Source of the DNA: Salinimicrobium marinum
Lineage (GTDB): Bacteria > Bacteroidota > Bacteroidia > Flavobacteriales > Flavobacteriaceae
NCBI RefSeq assembly: GCF_014651535.1
Contig: NZ_BMXB01000001.1
Location: forward strand, 743,470 to 807,469
Direction: 5' to 3'
DNA length: 64,000 nt
Below, in pieces: positions 17,254 through 25,429 of this stretch. The position numbers and the translations under genes are program-made. The notes beneath the pieces were generated by a model. That model saw only the letters and a list, made by a program, of their open reading frames with translations, was not told the DNA's origin and did not search any database. The stretch's first letter is position 1; each line of letters opens with the position of its first letter.

Positions 17254-18348
17254 ATGAAGTTAGTTGTAGGTATATCCAGGATCATCGTCGGAATTCTTTT
17301 CATTTTTTCGGGATTTGTAAAACTGAACGATCCAATTGGCTTTGCCTTCAAACTGGAGGAATATTTTAGTCCCAGTGTGTTAAACCTGGAGTTTTTGGCA
17401 CCTTTTGCACTGGTCATCGCCATTTTACTGGTGATTTTTGAACTGGTGCTGGGAATCATGCTGCTCATTGGTTACCTGCCAAAGTTTACGACCTGGGCAC
17501 TACTACTAATGATCGTTTTCTTTACGTTTCTTACTTTTTATTCTGCTTATTTTAATAAAGTCACAGATTGCGGCTGTTTCGGTGATGCCATTCCGCTTAC
17601 GCCCTGGCAGTCCTTTTATAAAGATGTGATCTTATTTGTTTTCATATTGATCCTTTTTTTTAACAGGAAATTGATCACTCCAATGTTGGCAAAGCCTTCG
17701 CACCGATGGATTGTTTTCCTGTCTTTCATGCTTTGTTTTACATTTGCTTACTATGTGTTGATGCACCTGCCGTTGATCGATTTCAGGGCGTATAAAGTCG
17801 GTAATAATATTGCTGAAAAGATGACTATTCCCGAAGGAGCTCCCGAGGCAGTGTATGATTATAACTGGAAATTTAAGGTAAACGGAGAAGAAAAAGTGGT
17901 GACCACTCTGGGTTCCTACCCGCAGGTGGAAGGTGAATTTATAGGGGTTGACACAGAACTTGTTCAGAAAGGATATGAACCACCCATCCATGATTTTTCT
18001 ATAGAGAAAGGCGGAGAAAATTTTACTTCGGAAATGCTTCAGGAAGAGAAGTTGCTCATGATCGTAATGTACAGCCTGGGCAGGAGTGAAGCCCCCGGAC
18101 TGGAAAAAATGAGTGCAGTAGCCGAAGCAGCAAAAGCTGAAGGATACAGGGTGATTGGACTTTCCGCTTCCGGAGAAGAGCTGAAGGAAGCGGTGAAGGA
18201 GGAGTATGATTTAGACTTTGAAATCTACTTTAGTGATGAAACAGCTTTAAAAACCATCATTAGGAGTAACCCCGGAATCGTGAAACTACATCGGGGAACC
18301 ATAGTTCAAAAACATCATTGGAACGATGCCGAAAAGCTCGAGTTGTAA
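17254..18348 (+). CDS. DoxX-like membrane protein with thioredoxin-like C-terminal domain (BT_3928 family)
   Basis: The N-terminal third is a four-helix DoxX/MauE-like membrane unit (helices roughly 5-22, 47-70, 75-95 and 125-145) with a conserved cysteine pair in TDCGCFGDAIPL facing the periplasm. After a helix at about 150-170 the C-terminal half looks like a peroxiredoxin or thioredoxin-fold domain (LLMIVMYSLGRSEAPGLEKM ... GYRVIGLSAS) but without a CxxC centre. The family is common in Bacteroidetes and resembles the MauE/DsbD-like electron carriers. A redox role is inferred from the CGC motif. A short terminator hairpin follows. Confidence 0.8.
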   Translation: MKLVVGISRIIVGILFIFSGFVKLNDPIGFAFKLEEYFSPSVLNLEFLAPFALVIAILLVIFELVLGIMLLIGYLPKFTTWALLLMIVFFTFLTFYSAYFNKVTDCGCFGDAIPLTPWQSFYKDVILFVFILILFFNRKLITPMLAKPSHRWIVFLSFMLCFTFAYYVLMHLPLIDFRAYKVGNNIAEKMTIPEGAPEAVYDYNWKFKVNGEEKVVTTLGSYPQVEGEFIGVDTELVQKGYEPPIHDFSIEKGGENFTSEMLQEEKLLMIVMYSLGRSEAPGLEKMSAVAEAAKAEGYRVIGLSASGEELKEAVKEEYDLDFEIYFSDETALKTIIRSNPGIVKLHRGTIVQKHHWNDAEKLEL

Positions 18349-18389
18349 ACCGAAAATTTTTCTAATTTTCAGGATTTCTCAACCGGTTT

Positions 18390-18412
18390 CCCTTTCAGAA
18401 AAGGGTATTTTT
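18390..18412 (+). terminator. Probable terminator after the DoxX-type gene
   Basis: Hairpin CCCTTT-CAGA-AAAGGG followed by TATTTTT, 41 bases after the stop codon. The stem is short, so confidence is moderate. Confidence 0.5.
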
Positions 18413-18425
18413 CCTTACTTATCAA

Positions 18426-18433
18426 TATATTTG
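18426..18433 (+). promoter_or_regulatory. -7 box of tpiA transcript
   Basis: TATATTTG fits TANNTTTG. It is about 100 bases before the tpiA start and right behind the preceding terminator. No clear TTG at -33. Confidence 0.45.
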
Positions 18434-18533
18434 TAGAGATCCCTCAAGAAGGGATGAAAATAATTATCAACCAAAAACTGTACAGGCAGATTTTTCAGAA
18501 GAAAATTTGCTTAAAAGTTTAAAATCCACCCAC

Positions 18534-19286
18534 ATGAGAAAGAATATAGTTGCAGGAAACTGGAAAATGAACAATGACCTTTCAGAAACCGAAGAATTGC
18601 TTGCACAACTAAAACAACATTTGGAACAGGAGCCGCAGGCAGAAGTTATTGTTGCACCTTCTTTTACCAATTTATATCATGTTTTTCAATCTTTGGCCGG
18701 CACTCCTGTTAAGGTTGCGGCTCAAAATATGCATGAAAGTGAAAATGGTGCCTTTACGGGGGAAGTTTCGGCTAAAATGCTTACAAGTGTAGGGGTGAAA
18801 TATGTAATTTTAGGTCACAGTGAACGTCGGGCTATTTTTAAGGAAACCGATGAGCTGCTTGCTAAAAAAGTGACTTCAGCATTAAAAAATGACCTGCAGG
18901 TAATATTTTGTGTAGGGGAAGAACTGGACCAGCGTAAAAGTGACAATCATTTTAATGTGGTAGAAGAGCAGTTGTCTAAAGGGCTTTTTAATATCTCCAA
19001 AGAAGACTGGAAAAATGTAGTTATCGCTTACGAACCAGTCTGGGCCATTGGAACAGGAGAAACAGCTTCTCCAGAGCAGGCTCAGGAAATGCATGCTTTC
19101 ATTAGAAAAACAGTTTCAGAAAAATTCGGAAGCGAAATAGCCGAAGAAGTATCTATCCTTTATGGAGGAAGTGTTAAACCTGCAAATGCAAAAGAGATCT
19201 TTGCCAAGGAAGATGTTGACGGCGGACTTATTGGCGGAGCCAGTCTAAAAGCTGAAGATTTCCTTGCAATTGTTCACTCATTCTAA
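18534..19286 (+). CDS. tpiA: Triosephosphate isomerase
   Basis: Interconverts dihydroxyacetone phosphate and glyceraldehyde 3-phosphate. Start taken at the ATG giving MRKNIVAGNWKMN, the conserved family N terminus with the catalytic Asn/Lys; an upstream in-frame ATG would add nine residues with no family support. The electrophilic histidine (LGHSERR), catalytic glutamate (AYEPVWAIGTG) and phosphate-binding LYGGSVK and GGLIGGASL are present. The 250-residue length is normal. prmA follows after 9 bases. Confidence 0.97.
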   Translation: MRKNIVAGNWKMNNDLSETEELLAQLKQHLEQEPQAEVIVAPSFTNLYHVFQSLAGTPVKVAAQNMHESENGAFTGEVSAKMLTSVGVKYVILGHSERRAIFKETDELLAKKVTSALKNDLQVIFCVGEELDQRKSDNHFNVVEEQLSKGLFNISKEDWKNVVIAYEPVWAIGTGETASPEQAQEMHAFIRKTVSEKFGSEIAEEVSILYGGSVKPANAKEIFAKEDVDGGLIGGASLKAEDFLAIVHSF

Positions 19287-19295
19287 AAGAAATTA

Positions 19296-20126
19296 ATGGA
19301 TTATCTGGAATTTATTTTTACTATTGAACCCGTGCAACCTGCTTCTGAAATTTTAATTGCAGAACTTGGGTTGGCGGGTTTTGAAAGCTTTATTGAGAAT
19401 GAAGATGGGATCACCGCATATATTCCTGTAGAGGAGTTTGATGAAGAAGCTTTCGCCGGTATTCATATCCTGCAGTCGGATGAGTTTGAGATCTCCTATA
19501 GCTCAAAGGAGATTAAGCAGGTAAACTGGAATGAAGAGTGGGAAAAGAATTTTCATCCTATTCTGGTAGATGATATTTGCAGTGTGAGAGCTCCTTTTCA
19601 TCCCGAAGTAGATGTTAAATACAACATTATTATTGAGCCAAAAATGTCATTTGGAACTGGACATCATGCTACCACGCATATGATGATCCAATTTCTGCTG
19701 AAGTACGACTTTGAAGGTAAAAGAGTGCTGGATATGGGCTGCGGAACCGGAGTCCTGGCGATCCTGGCCGAGAAAAGAGGGGCGACCTCTTTAGATGCCA
19801 TCGATATTGATAATTGGTGTTACCTGAATACCCTGGAAAATGTGGAACGCAATAATTGCAATAACATTTCTGTTTATGAAGGAACGGCAGAATTATTGGT
19901 GGATAAAAAATATGACATTATCATAGCAAATATAAACCGAAACATTCTTTTGGAAGATATTGGAACGTACAGCAAATGCCTGGAATCTGGAGGGGAACTT
20001 TATCTCAGCGGATTTTATGAAGCAGATATTCCGGTAATCAGGGAAGAATGTGAAAAACAAGGTTTAAAGTATAGCGTGTTTCTGGAAAGGGAAGACTGGG
20101 TAGCAGTGCGCTTCCTGAAAAAATAA
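19296..20126 (+). CDS. prmA: Ribosomal protein L11 methyltransferase
   Basis: SAM-dependent enzyme that trimethylates ribosomal protein L11. An N-terminal substrate-recognition domain (to about 100) is followed by a Rossmann methyltransferase domain with the linker motif MSFGTGHHATT, SAM motif I VLDMGCGTGVLAI, acidic loop AIDIDNW and the catalytic-site motif IIANINRNI. The 276-residue length is typical for Bacteroidetes. It lies 9 bases after tpiA and 52 bases before clpS, so the three probably form one transcript. Confidence 0.95.
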   Translation: MDYLEFIFTIEPVQPASEILIAELGLAGFESFIENEDGITAYIPVEEFDEEAFAGIHILQSDEFEISYSSKEIKQVNWNEEWEKNFHPILVDDICSVRAPFHPEVDVKYNIIIEPKMSFGTGHHATTHMMIQFLLKYDFEGKRVLDMGCGTGVLAILAEKRGATSLDAIDIDNWCYLNTLENVERNNCNNISVYEGTAELLVDKKYDIIIANINRNILLEDIGTYSKCLESGGELYLSGFYEADIPVIREECEKQGLKYSVFLEREDWVAVRFLKK

Positions 20127-20178
20127 TTTTTTAAGGGATTTTTGTTATATTTAGAATGCTATTGAAAAAGGAAGGAAT

Positions 20179-20454
20179 ATGAGCACGAAGGAAAAAGTTT
20201 TAGAGGAAGTACAGGTAGAGACAAAAGAGAGTAATCTGCACGAGATCATTCTGTACAATGATGATTACAATACTTTTGATCATGTGATTAATACGTTAAT
20301 CGCGGTATGTGAACACACGCCCGAGCAGGCAGAGCAGTGTTCTTTGCTGGTGCACTACAAAGGAAAATGTGCGGTAAAAACCGGAACATATAAAGATTTG
20401 GAGCCACGCTGCAGTAAGTTATTGAGTGCCGATTTAAGTGCAGAAATCATTTGA
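20179..20454 (+). CDS. clpS: ATP-dependent Clp protease adaptor ClpS
   Basis: Small adaptor that delivers N-degron substrates to ClpA/ClpC-ClpP. The 91-residue protein has the binding signature LYNDDYNTFDHVI and, later, a central HTPEQAEQCSLLVHYKGKC helix-strand segment, both typical of ClpS. The N-terminal extension (about 20 residues, acidic) is the flexible arm inserted into the unfoldase. The prmA-clpS neighbourhood recurs in Bacteroidetes. A terminator-like hairpin follows. Confidence 0.93.
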   Translation: MSTKEKVLEEVQVETKESNLHEIILYNDDYNTFDHVINTLIAVCEHTPEQAEQCSLLVHYKGKCAVKTGTYKDLEPRCSKLLSADLSAEII

Positions 20455-20516
20455 GAATAGTGTGCCTAAAGCAGGTAGGAAAAGTTAATTTCCGCTTTAC
20501 AACGAAGATAAAGGAT

Positions 20517-20554
20517 GAAAGTCTGTAGTAAAAACTGCGGACTTTCTTGTTTTG
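20517..20554 (+). terminator. Probable terminator of tpiA-prmA-clpS
   Basis: Stem GAAAGTC ... GACTTTC extended by wobble pairs around an AAAA loop, followed by TTGTTTTG. Confidence 0.6.
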
Positions 20555-20661
20555 TAAGACAATGATCAGAAAAAGATCCAGTGTAATTAAGTGGGGATAA
20601 AATAGTACCGAAGTAATTCATTTAAGCAATCAGGCAGTGAGTGAGATTTAGAAAATCCGCT

Positions 20662-22920
20662 TTATCCTAAAGCATTTTCTGAGGGGCTGTAAAGTTTTGA
20701 AAATTCGATTTTTCCGGTGGAACGGTTAAAGAAAGCAGAAGCCATTCCCTTTGATCCTTCTTCTATTTTTTTTCTGAAGTATTCACTTTCGGTAATTACA
20801 AGTTCCATTGATCTACCCAGGTTCCATTTGGTAATCTCATCTGCTATTTCATTGAGATCGCGCCTGGCGACCTCTTCCGTAGAGATCTTCAGTGCTTTTA
20901 CAGCATCGGCTATCAGCGGACTTATGTAGGTAGCTTGTCCTTTTCCGAAGTTTTTCAAAGCTTCGATATAAATTTTATTATCTGAATTACCCATGAACAG
21001 AATAAATCTTGCTCCCTGCTCTTTACAGGCAATTTCAAGACTTGTTAATACATCCTTACCGGCAAGATTTCCGGCGGTACGAATTGGAATGATATCACCT
21101 ATTCCCGTGTTCATCAAAACATTCAGGGGCTCCCTCATATCAATGCAATTTACCACGGCTGCTAACGGGGGAGCATTGATAAAATCCATCAGTTCTTTGT
21201 TCCGAAGCCTTCTGGATATTAGTTTTCCGGCGGTGTAACGCTCGTTTCCTTCCTTGAAATAATCAAGAATTTCTGCGGGTGTAGACTGTTTTTTGGATTG
21301 TTGAATATCTTCTTTTACAAAATTGAGTTCCTTTCCTACCTCATAGTTTTCTTTAACTCCAATGATGCTGAGGTTGATGTTATGTTCCTTAGCATAAGTT
21401 TCTTTAAAATCATCAAAAATGTCCAGTACATCCTGGTCTATGAAACTTGAAAAAGTAGCATCTATAATGACATTCGAACCTTCAGGTACATTCCAAAGTG
21501 TATTTTTTATACTGGCTTTATTAAAAAAAGAAACTTCATTAGCCAGTTCCAACCGAATGGTTTCACCTTTGAAAATTCGGGTATTTTCGATGAAAAAGGC
21601 GTTGTGGTAGTTGCTTTTCAATATGAAGAAAATACTTATTAGGGTGCCAATGAATATTCCGATAAGGAGATCTGTAGCAATAATTGCCACGATGGTGACG
21701 ATAAAAGGAATAAATTGGTTCCATCCTTTTTTATACATTGTTTTAATCACATCCCAGGAAGCAAGATTATATCCTATCACGAGTAGAATGGCTGCCAGGC
21801 TGGAAAGTGGAATAAGGTTCAAAATGCTGCTTAAGAAGAGGACACTCGCTAAAAGAAGAAAGCCATGTAGAATAGCAGATAATTTAGTTTCTGCACCTGT
21901 TTTGATGTTTACTGAACTTCTCACAATAACTGTGGTAATAGGAATGCCTCCTATTAATCCCGCAAGGGTATTACCAATTCCCTGAGCTACCAGTTCCCTG
22001 TTTGGCGGACTTTTTCTTTTATGAGGATCCAGTTCATCTGCTGCTTCCAGTGCCAGCAAACTGGCGATAGAAGCAATAAGGGTAATAGTAATGGCAACTC
22101 CCCATACCTGCGGATTGGTTATAGATGAAAAATCCGGATAAGTAAACAATGTTGAAAAATGATCAATAGCAGGAATATTTACCAGTTGTGCTGTATTCAG
22201 GTGCAAAAAAGGAACGACATGTTCGAAAAATAAGTTTAGGAAAACCCCCAAAAGGACCACTATCAGGGCCGGTGGTAATAGCTGAAAATTTTTAAGAGGA
22301 GTTTTATCCCAAAAAATAAGTATCGCTAAAGAAATTACTGAAATAACAACCGAACCAGCAGTAACCGAATTAAGGAAGGCAGTGAAAAAAGAGGTAAACT
22401 GTTCTCCTCCGGGAAGAGAGGGGTCGTAATAATTTTCTACTCCCGGAGCAATCCCCAGCGCATAAGGCACCTGAGCGATAATAAGAATGATACCAATTGC
22501 GGCAAGGAGGCCTTTGATAATATTCGAAGGCATATAATCTGCAATAAATCCGGCTTTGAAAATACCGAGGAGAAACTGAAAAATCCCGCCCAAAACCACA
22601 GCCATGAGGAAAACTTCGAAATTGCCCAAAGAACCAATAGCAGCCAAAACCACTGCAGTTAAACTTGCTGCAGGACCACTGACACTTACAGCAGAACCGC
22701 TGATACTTCCAATCACGATTCCTCCTATGATTCCTGAAATAAGCCCTGAAAGCAAAGGGGCTCCGCTTGCTAAGGCGATTCCCAGGCATAAAGGCAAAGC
22801 GACGAGAAAAACAACTATACTCGCCGGTATATCTTTATCCAGTCTTGAAAAAAGAGGTTTTTGTAGCTGATCGAGATCTGCTTTATTTGGTAATTTGTTA
22901 AATTTTGGAATTTTGCTCAA
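20662..22920 (-). CDS. SulP-family anion transporter fused to a carbonic-anhydrase-like domain
   Basis: Start placed at TTG 22920: the family N terminus (RLDKDIPASIVVFLVALPLC) begins shortly after, no ATG lies between, and the only upstream ATG would overlap tRNA-Arg. The 752-residue product has about ten to twelve SulP transmembrane helices (to about residue 440), a STAS-like segment (around 450-530) and a beta-carbonic-anhydrase-like domain (545-752). In that domain C592, D594 and R596 of the C-x-D-x-R motif are kept, but the H-x-x-C pair is replaced by N645 and N648 (FMGNSDNKI). SulP-CA fusions are thought to couple bicarbonate transport to CO2 hydration; here the enzyme half probably lacks a catalytic zinc site. 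Likely an inner-membrane anion or bicarbonate transporter. Confidence 0.88.
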   Translation of the reverse strand: MSKIPKFNKLPNKADLDQLQKPLFSRLDKDIPASIVVFLVALPLCLGIALASGAPLLSGLISGIIGGIVIGSISGSAVSVSGPAASLTAVVLAAIGSLGNFEVFLMAVVLGGIFQFLLGIFKAGFIADYMPSNIIKGLLAAIGIILIIAQVPYALGIAPGVENYYDPSLPGGEQFTSFFTAFLNSVTAGSVVISVISLAILIFWDKTPLKNFQLLPPALIVVLLGVFLNLFFEHVVPFLHLNTAQLVNIPAIDHFSTLFTYPDFSSITNPQVWGVAITITLIASIASLLALEAADELDPHKRKSPPNRELVAQGIGNTLAGLIGGIPITTVIVRSSVNIKTGAETKLSAILHGFLLLASVLFLSSILNLIPLSSLAAILLVIGYNLASWDVIKTMYKKGWNQFIPFIVTIVAIIATDLLIGIFIGTLISIFFILKSNYHNAFFIENTRIFKGETIRLELANEVSFFNKASIKNTLWNVPEGSNVIIDATFSSFIDQDVLDIFDDFKETYAKEHNINLSIIGVKENYEVGKELNFVKEDIQQSKKQSTPAEILDYFKEGNERYTAGKLISRRLRNKELMDFINAPPLAAVVNCIDMREPLNVLMNTGIGDIIPIRTAGNLAGKDVLTSLEIACKEQGARFILFMGNSDNKIYIEALKNFGKGQATYISPLIADAVKALKISTEEVARRDLNEIADEITKWNLGRSMELVITESEYFRKKIEEGSKGMASAFFNRSTGKIEFSKLYSPSENALG

Positions 22921-23106
22921 TATTATCTGGAATAAAATTAGGTTTTTACATGGAATACTTGATAAGTAGTAAAAATAGGAAAATAATAAACCTGTACAAC
23001 TTATGATGCACAGTTTGGTCTCTGACAATTTAGATTTTTTATTGAATAAGTGGTTTTTATTATTCCCCGGACATAGACATTTAAAATCTCGTTTTTTTAC
23101 CTGAAA

Positions 23107-23141
23107 TTGTTTTTTCTTTTTTAGAATAAAACATATATTTG
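23107..23141 (+). promoter_or_regulatory. Promoter of tRNA-Arg
   Basis: TATATTTG at 23134-23141 with a TTG at 23107-23109 (24-base spacer, slightly long). It lies 12 bases before the tRNA. Confidence 0.6.
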
Positions 23142-23153
23142 CACCCGCAAAAA

Positions 23154-23227
23154 GGCCTCGTGGCGCAACTGAATAGCGCATCTGATTACGGCTCAGAAGG
23201 TTACAGGTTTGAATCCTGTCGAGGTCA
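23154..23227 (+). tRNA. tRNA-Arg (anticodon ACG)
   Basis: A 74-base cloverleaf. The acceptor arms GGCCTCG and CGAGGTC pair with one G-U, anticodon stem TCTGA/TCAGA encloses TTACGGC with anticodon ACG (A34 expected to be deaminated to inosine), and the T arm has GGTTTGAATCC. CCA is not encoded. It has its own promoter and terminator. Confidence 0.97.
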
Positions 23228-23235
23228 CAAAATAG

Positions 23236-23275
23236 ATCCGCAATACACTGATAACAAGTGGTTGCGGATTTTTTT
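23236..23275 (+). terminator. Intrinsic terminator of tRNA-Arg
   Basis: Stem ATCCGCAA ... TTGCGGAT around an 18-base loop, followed by a T7 tract. The following 270 bases up to the MFS gene hold no recognisable gene, only AT-rich sequence with short palindromes such as CGATATCG near 23505. Confidence 0.85.
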
Positions 23276-23545
23276 ATGCTTTTGTATCTCCCATGTCTTT
23301 CTATTTATTAAATTTTATTATCCTAAATAATCAGACTACCAATTCAGATTTATTTCTCTAAAACCCAATTGTTTTTGATATGTTTTTCAAAATAATAGAG
23401 GAAAGTCTATCTTACCGGCAGGTAAATTCGAATCGAACAATAAATAAGGATAAAATTAACATATTTTGAAAATGTTTTATTATGCCATTGAGCAGTCATT
23501 TATTGTCGATATCGAAGGAGTATAAATTAAAAAGAAGAAGCTTAT

Positions 23546-24826
23546 ATGAAAAACGAAAAAAATAGATGGCTTATAGCATTATCTGCAATTTGTATTCACC
23601 TTTCCATTGGTGCCGCATATGCCTATAGTGTATATACCAACCCTTTGGTGGATGCATTAGGTTGGTCTGTTTCATCTGTTACTATAGCCTTCACAGTAAT
23701 GATGACTCTTGGAGGCGCTTCGGCTGCTGTTTTCGGAAGATTTGTCGAAAGAAGCGGACCGAAAAAATCAGCTATGTTAGCTGCAGTCCTGTTTGGGTTA
23801 GGTCAGGCGGGATCGGGGTTTGCAGTCGCCATTGATTCCCTCACCTTATTTATACTTTCTTACGGACTCTTAAGCGGAATAGGATTGGGAATTGGATACA
23901 TTGCCCCTGTTTCTACGCTCGTTAAATGGTTTCCAGATCGTCGCGGATTAGCGACGGGAATGGCGGTTCTTGGCTTTGGTACAGGGGCACTTATTACCGC
24001 TCCGGTTGCTGCAAGCCTTATGGAATCTATTGGTATTACTACCACTTTTTACATTCTGGGGACCAGTTATTTTGTGCTTATGATTCTTGGAGCATTATAT
24101 ATTGCACCTCCTCCAAAAGGATGGCTACCCAAAAGTATGAAAGAAACTGAATCTAATAATTTCGAAAAGAAAATAAAAGATCTGTCTTCCGTAAATGCGG
24201 GGAAAGCTGTGCGTACAAAGCATTTCTGGATGTTGTGGTCGATTATGTTGATCAATACCAGCGCCGGAATTATGATGATATCGGTTGCTTCACCAATGGC
24301 ACAAACCATCGGCGGACTTACAGCTGCAGGTGCGGCCATCATGGTTGGCCTTATGGGCATCTTTAACGGTGCGGGTAGAATTGGTTGGGCAGCGGCGTCA
24401 GATTATCTTTCCCGTCCGGTTGTGTTCATCATTTTCTTTGTGATACAGCTAATTGCTTTTCTCACATTGCCCAACATTTCGAGTGCAATTATCTTTCAGG
24501 TACTGATTTTTCTGGTAGTAAGTTGTTATGGCGGCGGATTTTCAAACCTTCCGGCGTTTATTGCAGATCTTTTCGGAACAAAAGAACTGGGGGCTATTCA
24601 TGGGTATCTTCTCACTACATGGTCCCTGGGAGGATTGATTGGACCCACAGTGGTTTCCCTGATTTATGATGCTACCGGAAGCTACATTCCGGTGTTTTAC
24701 GTGTTTACAGGCTTAATCGCCATAGCTTTGGTCATTGCGATTTTCCTCAAAAAAGACATACATCGAGTGCGGAATCTTCAAAAGCAAATGGTGGTGGAAA
24801 CCACTGGAACGAGTACTTCGGAATAA
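23546..24826 (+). CDS. OFA-family MFS transporter
   Basis: A 426-residue inner-membrane carrier with twelve predicted helices. The opening RWLIALSAICIHLSIGAAYAYSVYTNPLV and the loop RFVERSGPKKS, with GIGLGIGYIAPVSTLVKWFPDRRGLATG after helix 4, are characteristic of the oxalate/formate antiporter family. The OFA family moves carboxylates (oxalate, formate, pyruvate, lactate); the substrate here is not determined. It stands alone between tRNA-Arg and a convergent small gene. Confidence 0.85.
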   Translation: MKNEKNRWLIALSAICIHLSIGAAYAYSVYTNPLVDALGWSVSSVTIAFTVMMTLGGASAAVFGRFVERSGPKKSAMLAAVLFGLGQAGSGFAVAIDSLTLFILSYGLLSGIGLGIGYIAPVSTLVKWFPDRRGLATGMAVLGFGTGALITAPVAASLMESIGITTTFYILGTSYFVLMILGALYIAPPPKGWLPKSMKETESNNFEKKIKDLSSVNAGKAVRTKHFWMLWSIMLINTSAGIMMISVASPMAQTIGGLTAAGAAIMVGLMGIFNGAGRIGWAAASDYLSRPVVFIIFFVIQLIAFLTLPNISSAIIFQVLIFLVVSCYGGGFSNLPAFIADLFGTKELGAIHGYLLTTWSLGGLIGPTVVSLIYDATGSYIPVFYVFTGLIAIALVIAIFLKKDIHRVRNLQKQMVVETTGTSTSE

Positions 24827-24879
24827 ATTAGAGGTTAATTGTTTCGGAGATATATTCTGATGTTTCAGGTGTTGGCAGA

Positions 24880-25182
24880 TCATTTTTCCTTTAAAGTCGA
24901 TAGCATTTCCTGAAGATCTTCTTCAAAATGTGTGGGACGTACCACATCATTCCAGTTCACTTCCCTTGCCAGTTCAATACTGGATCCAGTGATGACTTCC
25001 AGAAGATCTTCATTATTCCGAATGTAGGTTTCCAGCTTGCCGGTGATTTCTTCAATTTCAGAAATTGCCCGTGCTCTTTCTTCGTTGCTATTTGTCTCTT
25101 TTCCTTTTTTGGTGGTTTCCTGGAAATTCTGTAGAAGATTTTTCAGCCATGAAACATGTATTTCTTTTTCTTTATTTTTCAT
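24880..25182 (-). CDS. Small hypothetical soluble protein
   Basis: Not recognised. The 100-residue protein is highly charged (many Glu, Lys, Asn), without a signal peptide or membrane helix, and predicted mostly helical (EERARAISEIEEITGKLETY). The C-terminal half has the segment REVNWNDVVRPTHFEEDLQE. It is convergent with the OFA transporter gene and divergent from the M61 peptidase gene. Normal codon use and a start within an AT-rich upstream region favour a real gene. No toxin-antitoxin partner lies beside it. Confidence 0.55.
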   Translation of the reverse strand: MKNKEKEIHVSWLKNLLQNFQETTKKGKETNSNEERARAISEIEEITGKLETYIRNNEDLLEVITGSSIELAREVNWNDVVRPTHFEEDLQEMLSTLKEK

Positions 25183-25196
25183 TTAATTGGTTTAAC

Positions 25197-25211
25197 GATA
25201 ATAACGTTATC
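25197..25211. promoter_or_regulatory. Palindrome upstream of the small hypothetical gene
   Basis: ATAACGTTAT (25201-25210) is a perfect 10-bp palindrome with a central CG, flanked by GATA and C, 19 bases upstream of the minus-strand start at 25182. The form is compatible with a LacI/GalR-type operator, but no such regulator is nearby. Confidence 0.25.
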
Positions 25212-25429
25212 ATAATACAGTTTTTAGAACAATAGCTTTCTTAAGAGGAAAATAAAATTTTGCAAATACTTTTGGAAACCGGAAAGAAGAGTTAATTTTT
25301 TCATTTTCTGTGACATATACCCATGTTTTTTCGGAAGTATAGGTTGTTTTAGTTGGATTTACTGGAATTGAGCCTCTTAAACTGTAACTTTACCAGCAAA
25401 AAACTGTCTAATAGTAAACTATTTGAAAC

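Noticed and set aside
22921-23181. 87-residue N-terminal extension of the SulP protein starting from an ATG
   Set aside because: It would overlap the tRNA-Arg gene and its promoter, and the residues are low-complexity with no family match; a TTG at 22920 fits the family start.
23505-23520. Palindrome CGATATCG before the OFA transporter gene as operator
   Set aside because: Only 8 bases, no second copy and no known regulator beside it; chance is likely.
24880-25182. Toxin-antitoxin or phage-defence gene
   Set aside because: The small gene has no partner and no recognisable toxin or antitoxin motif; neighbours are metabolic.
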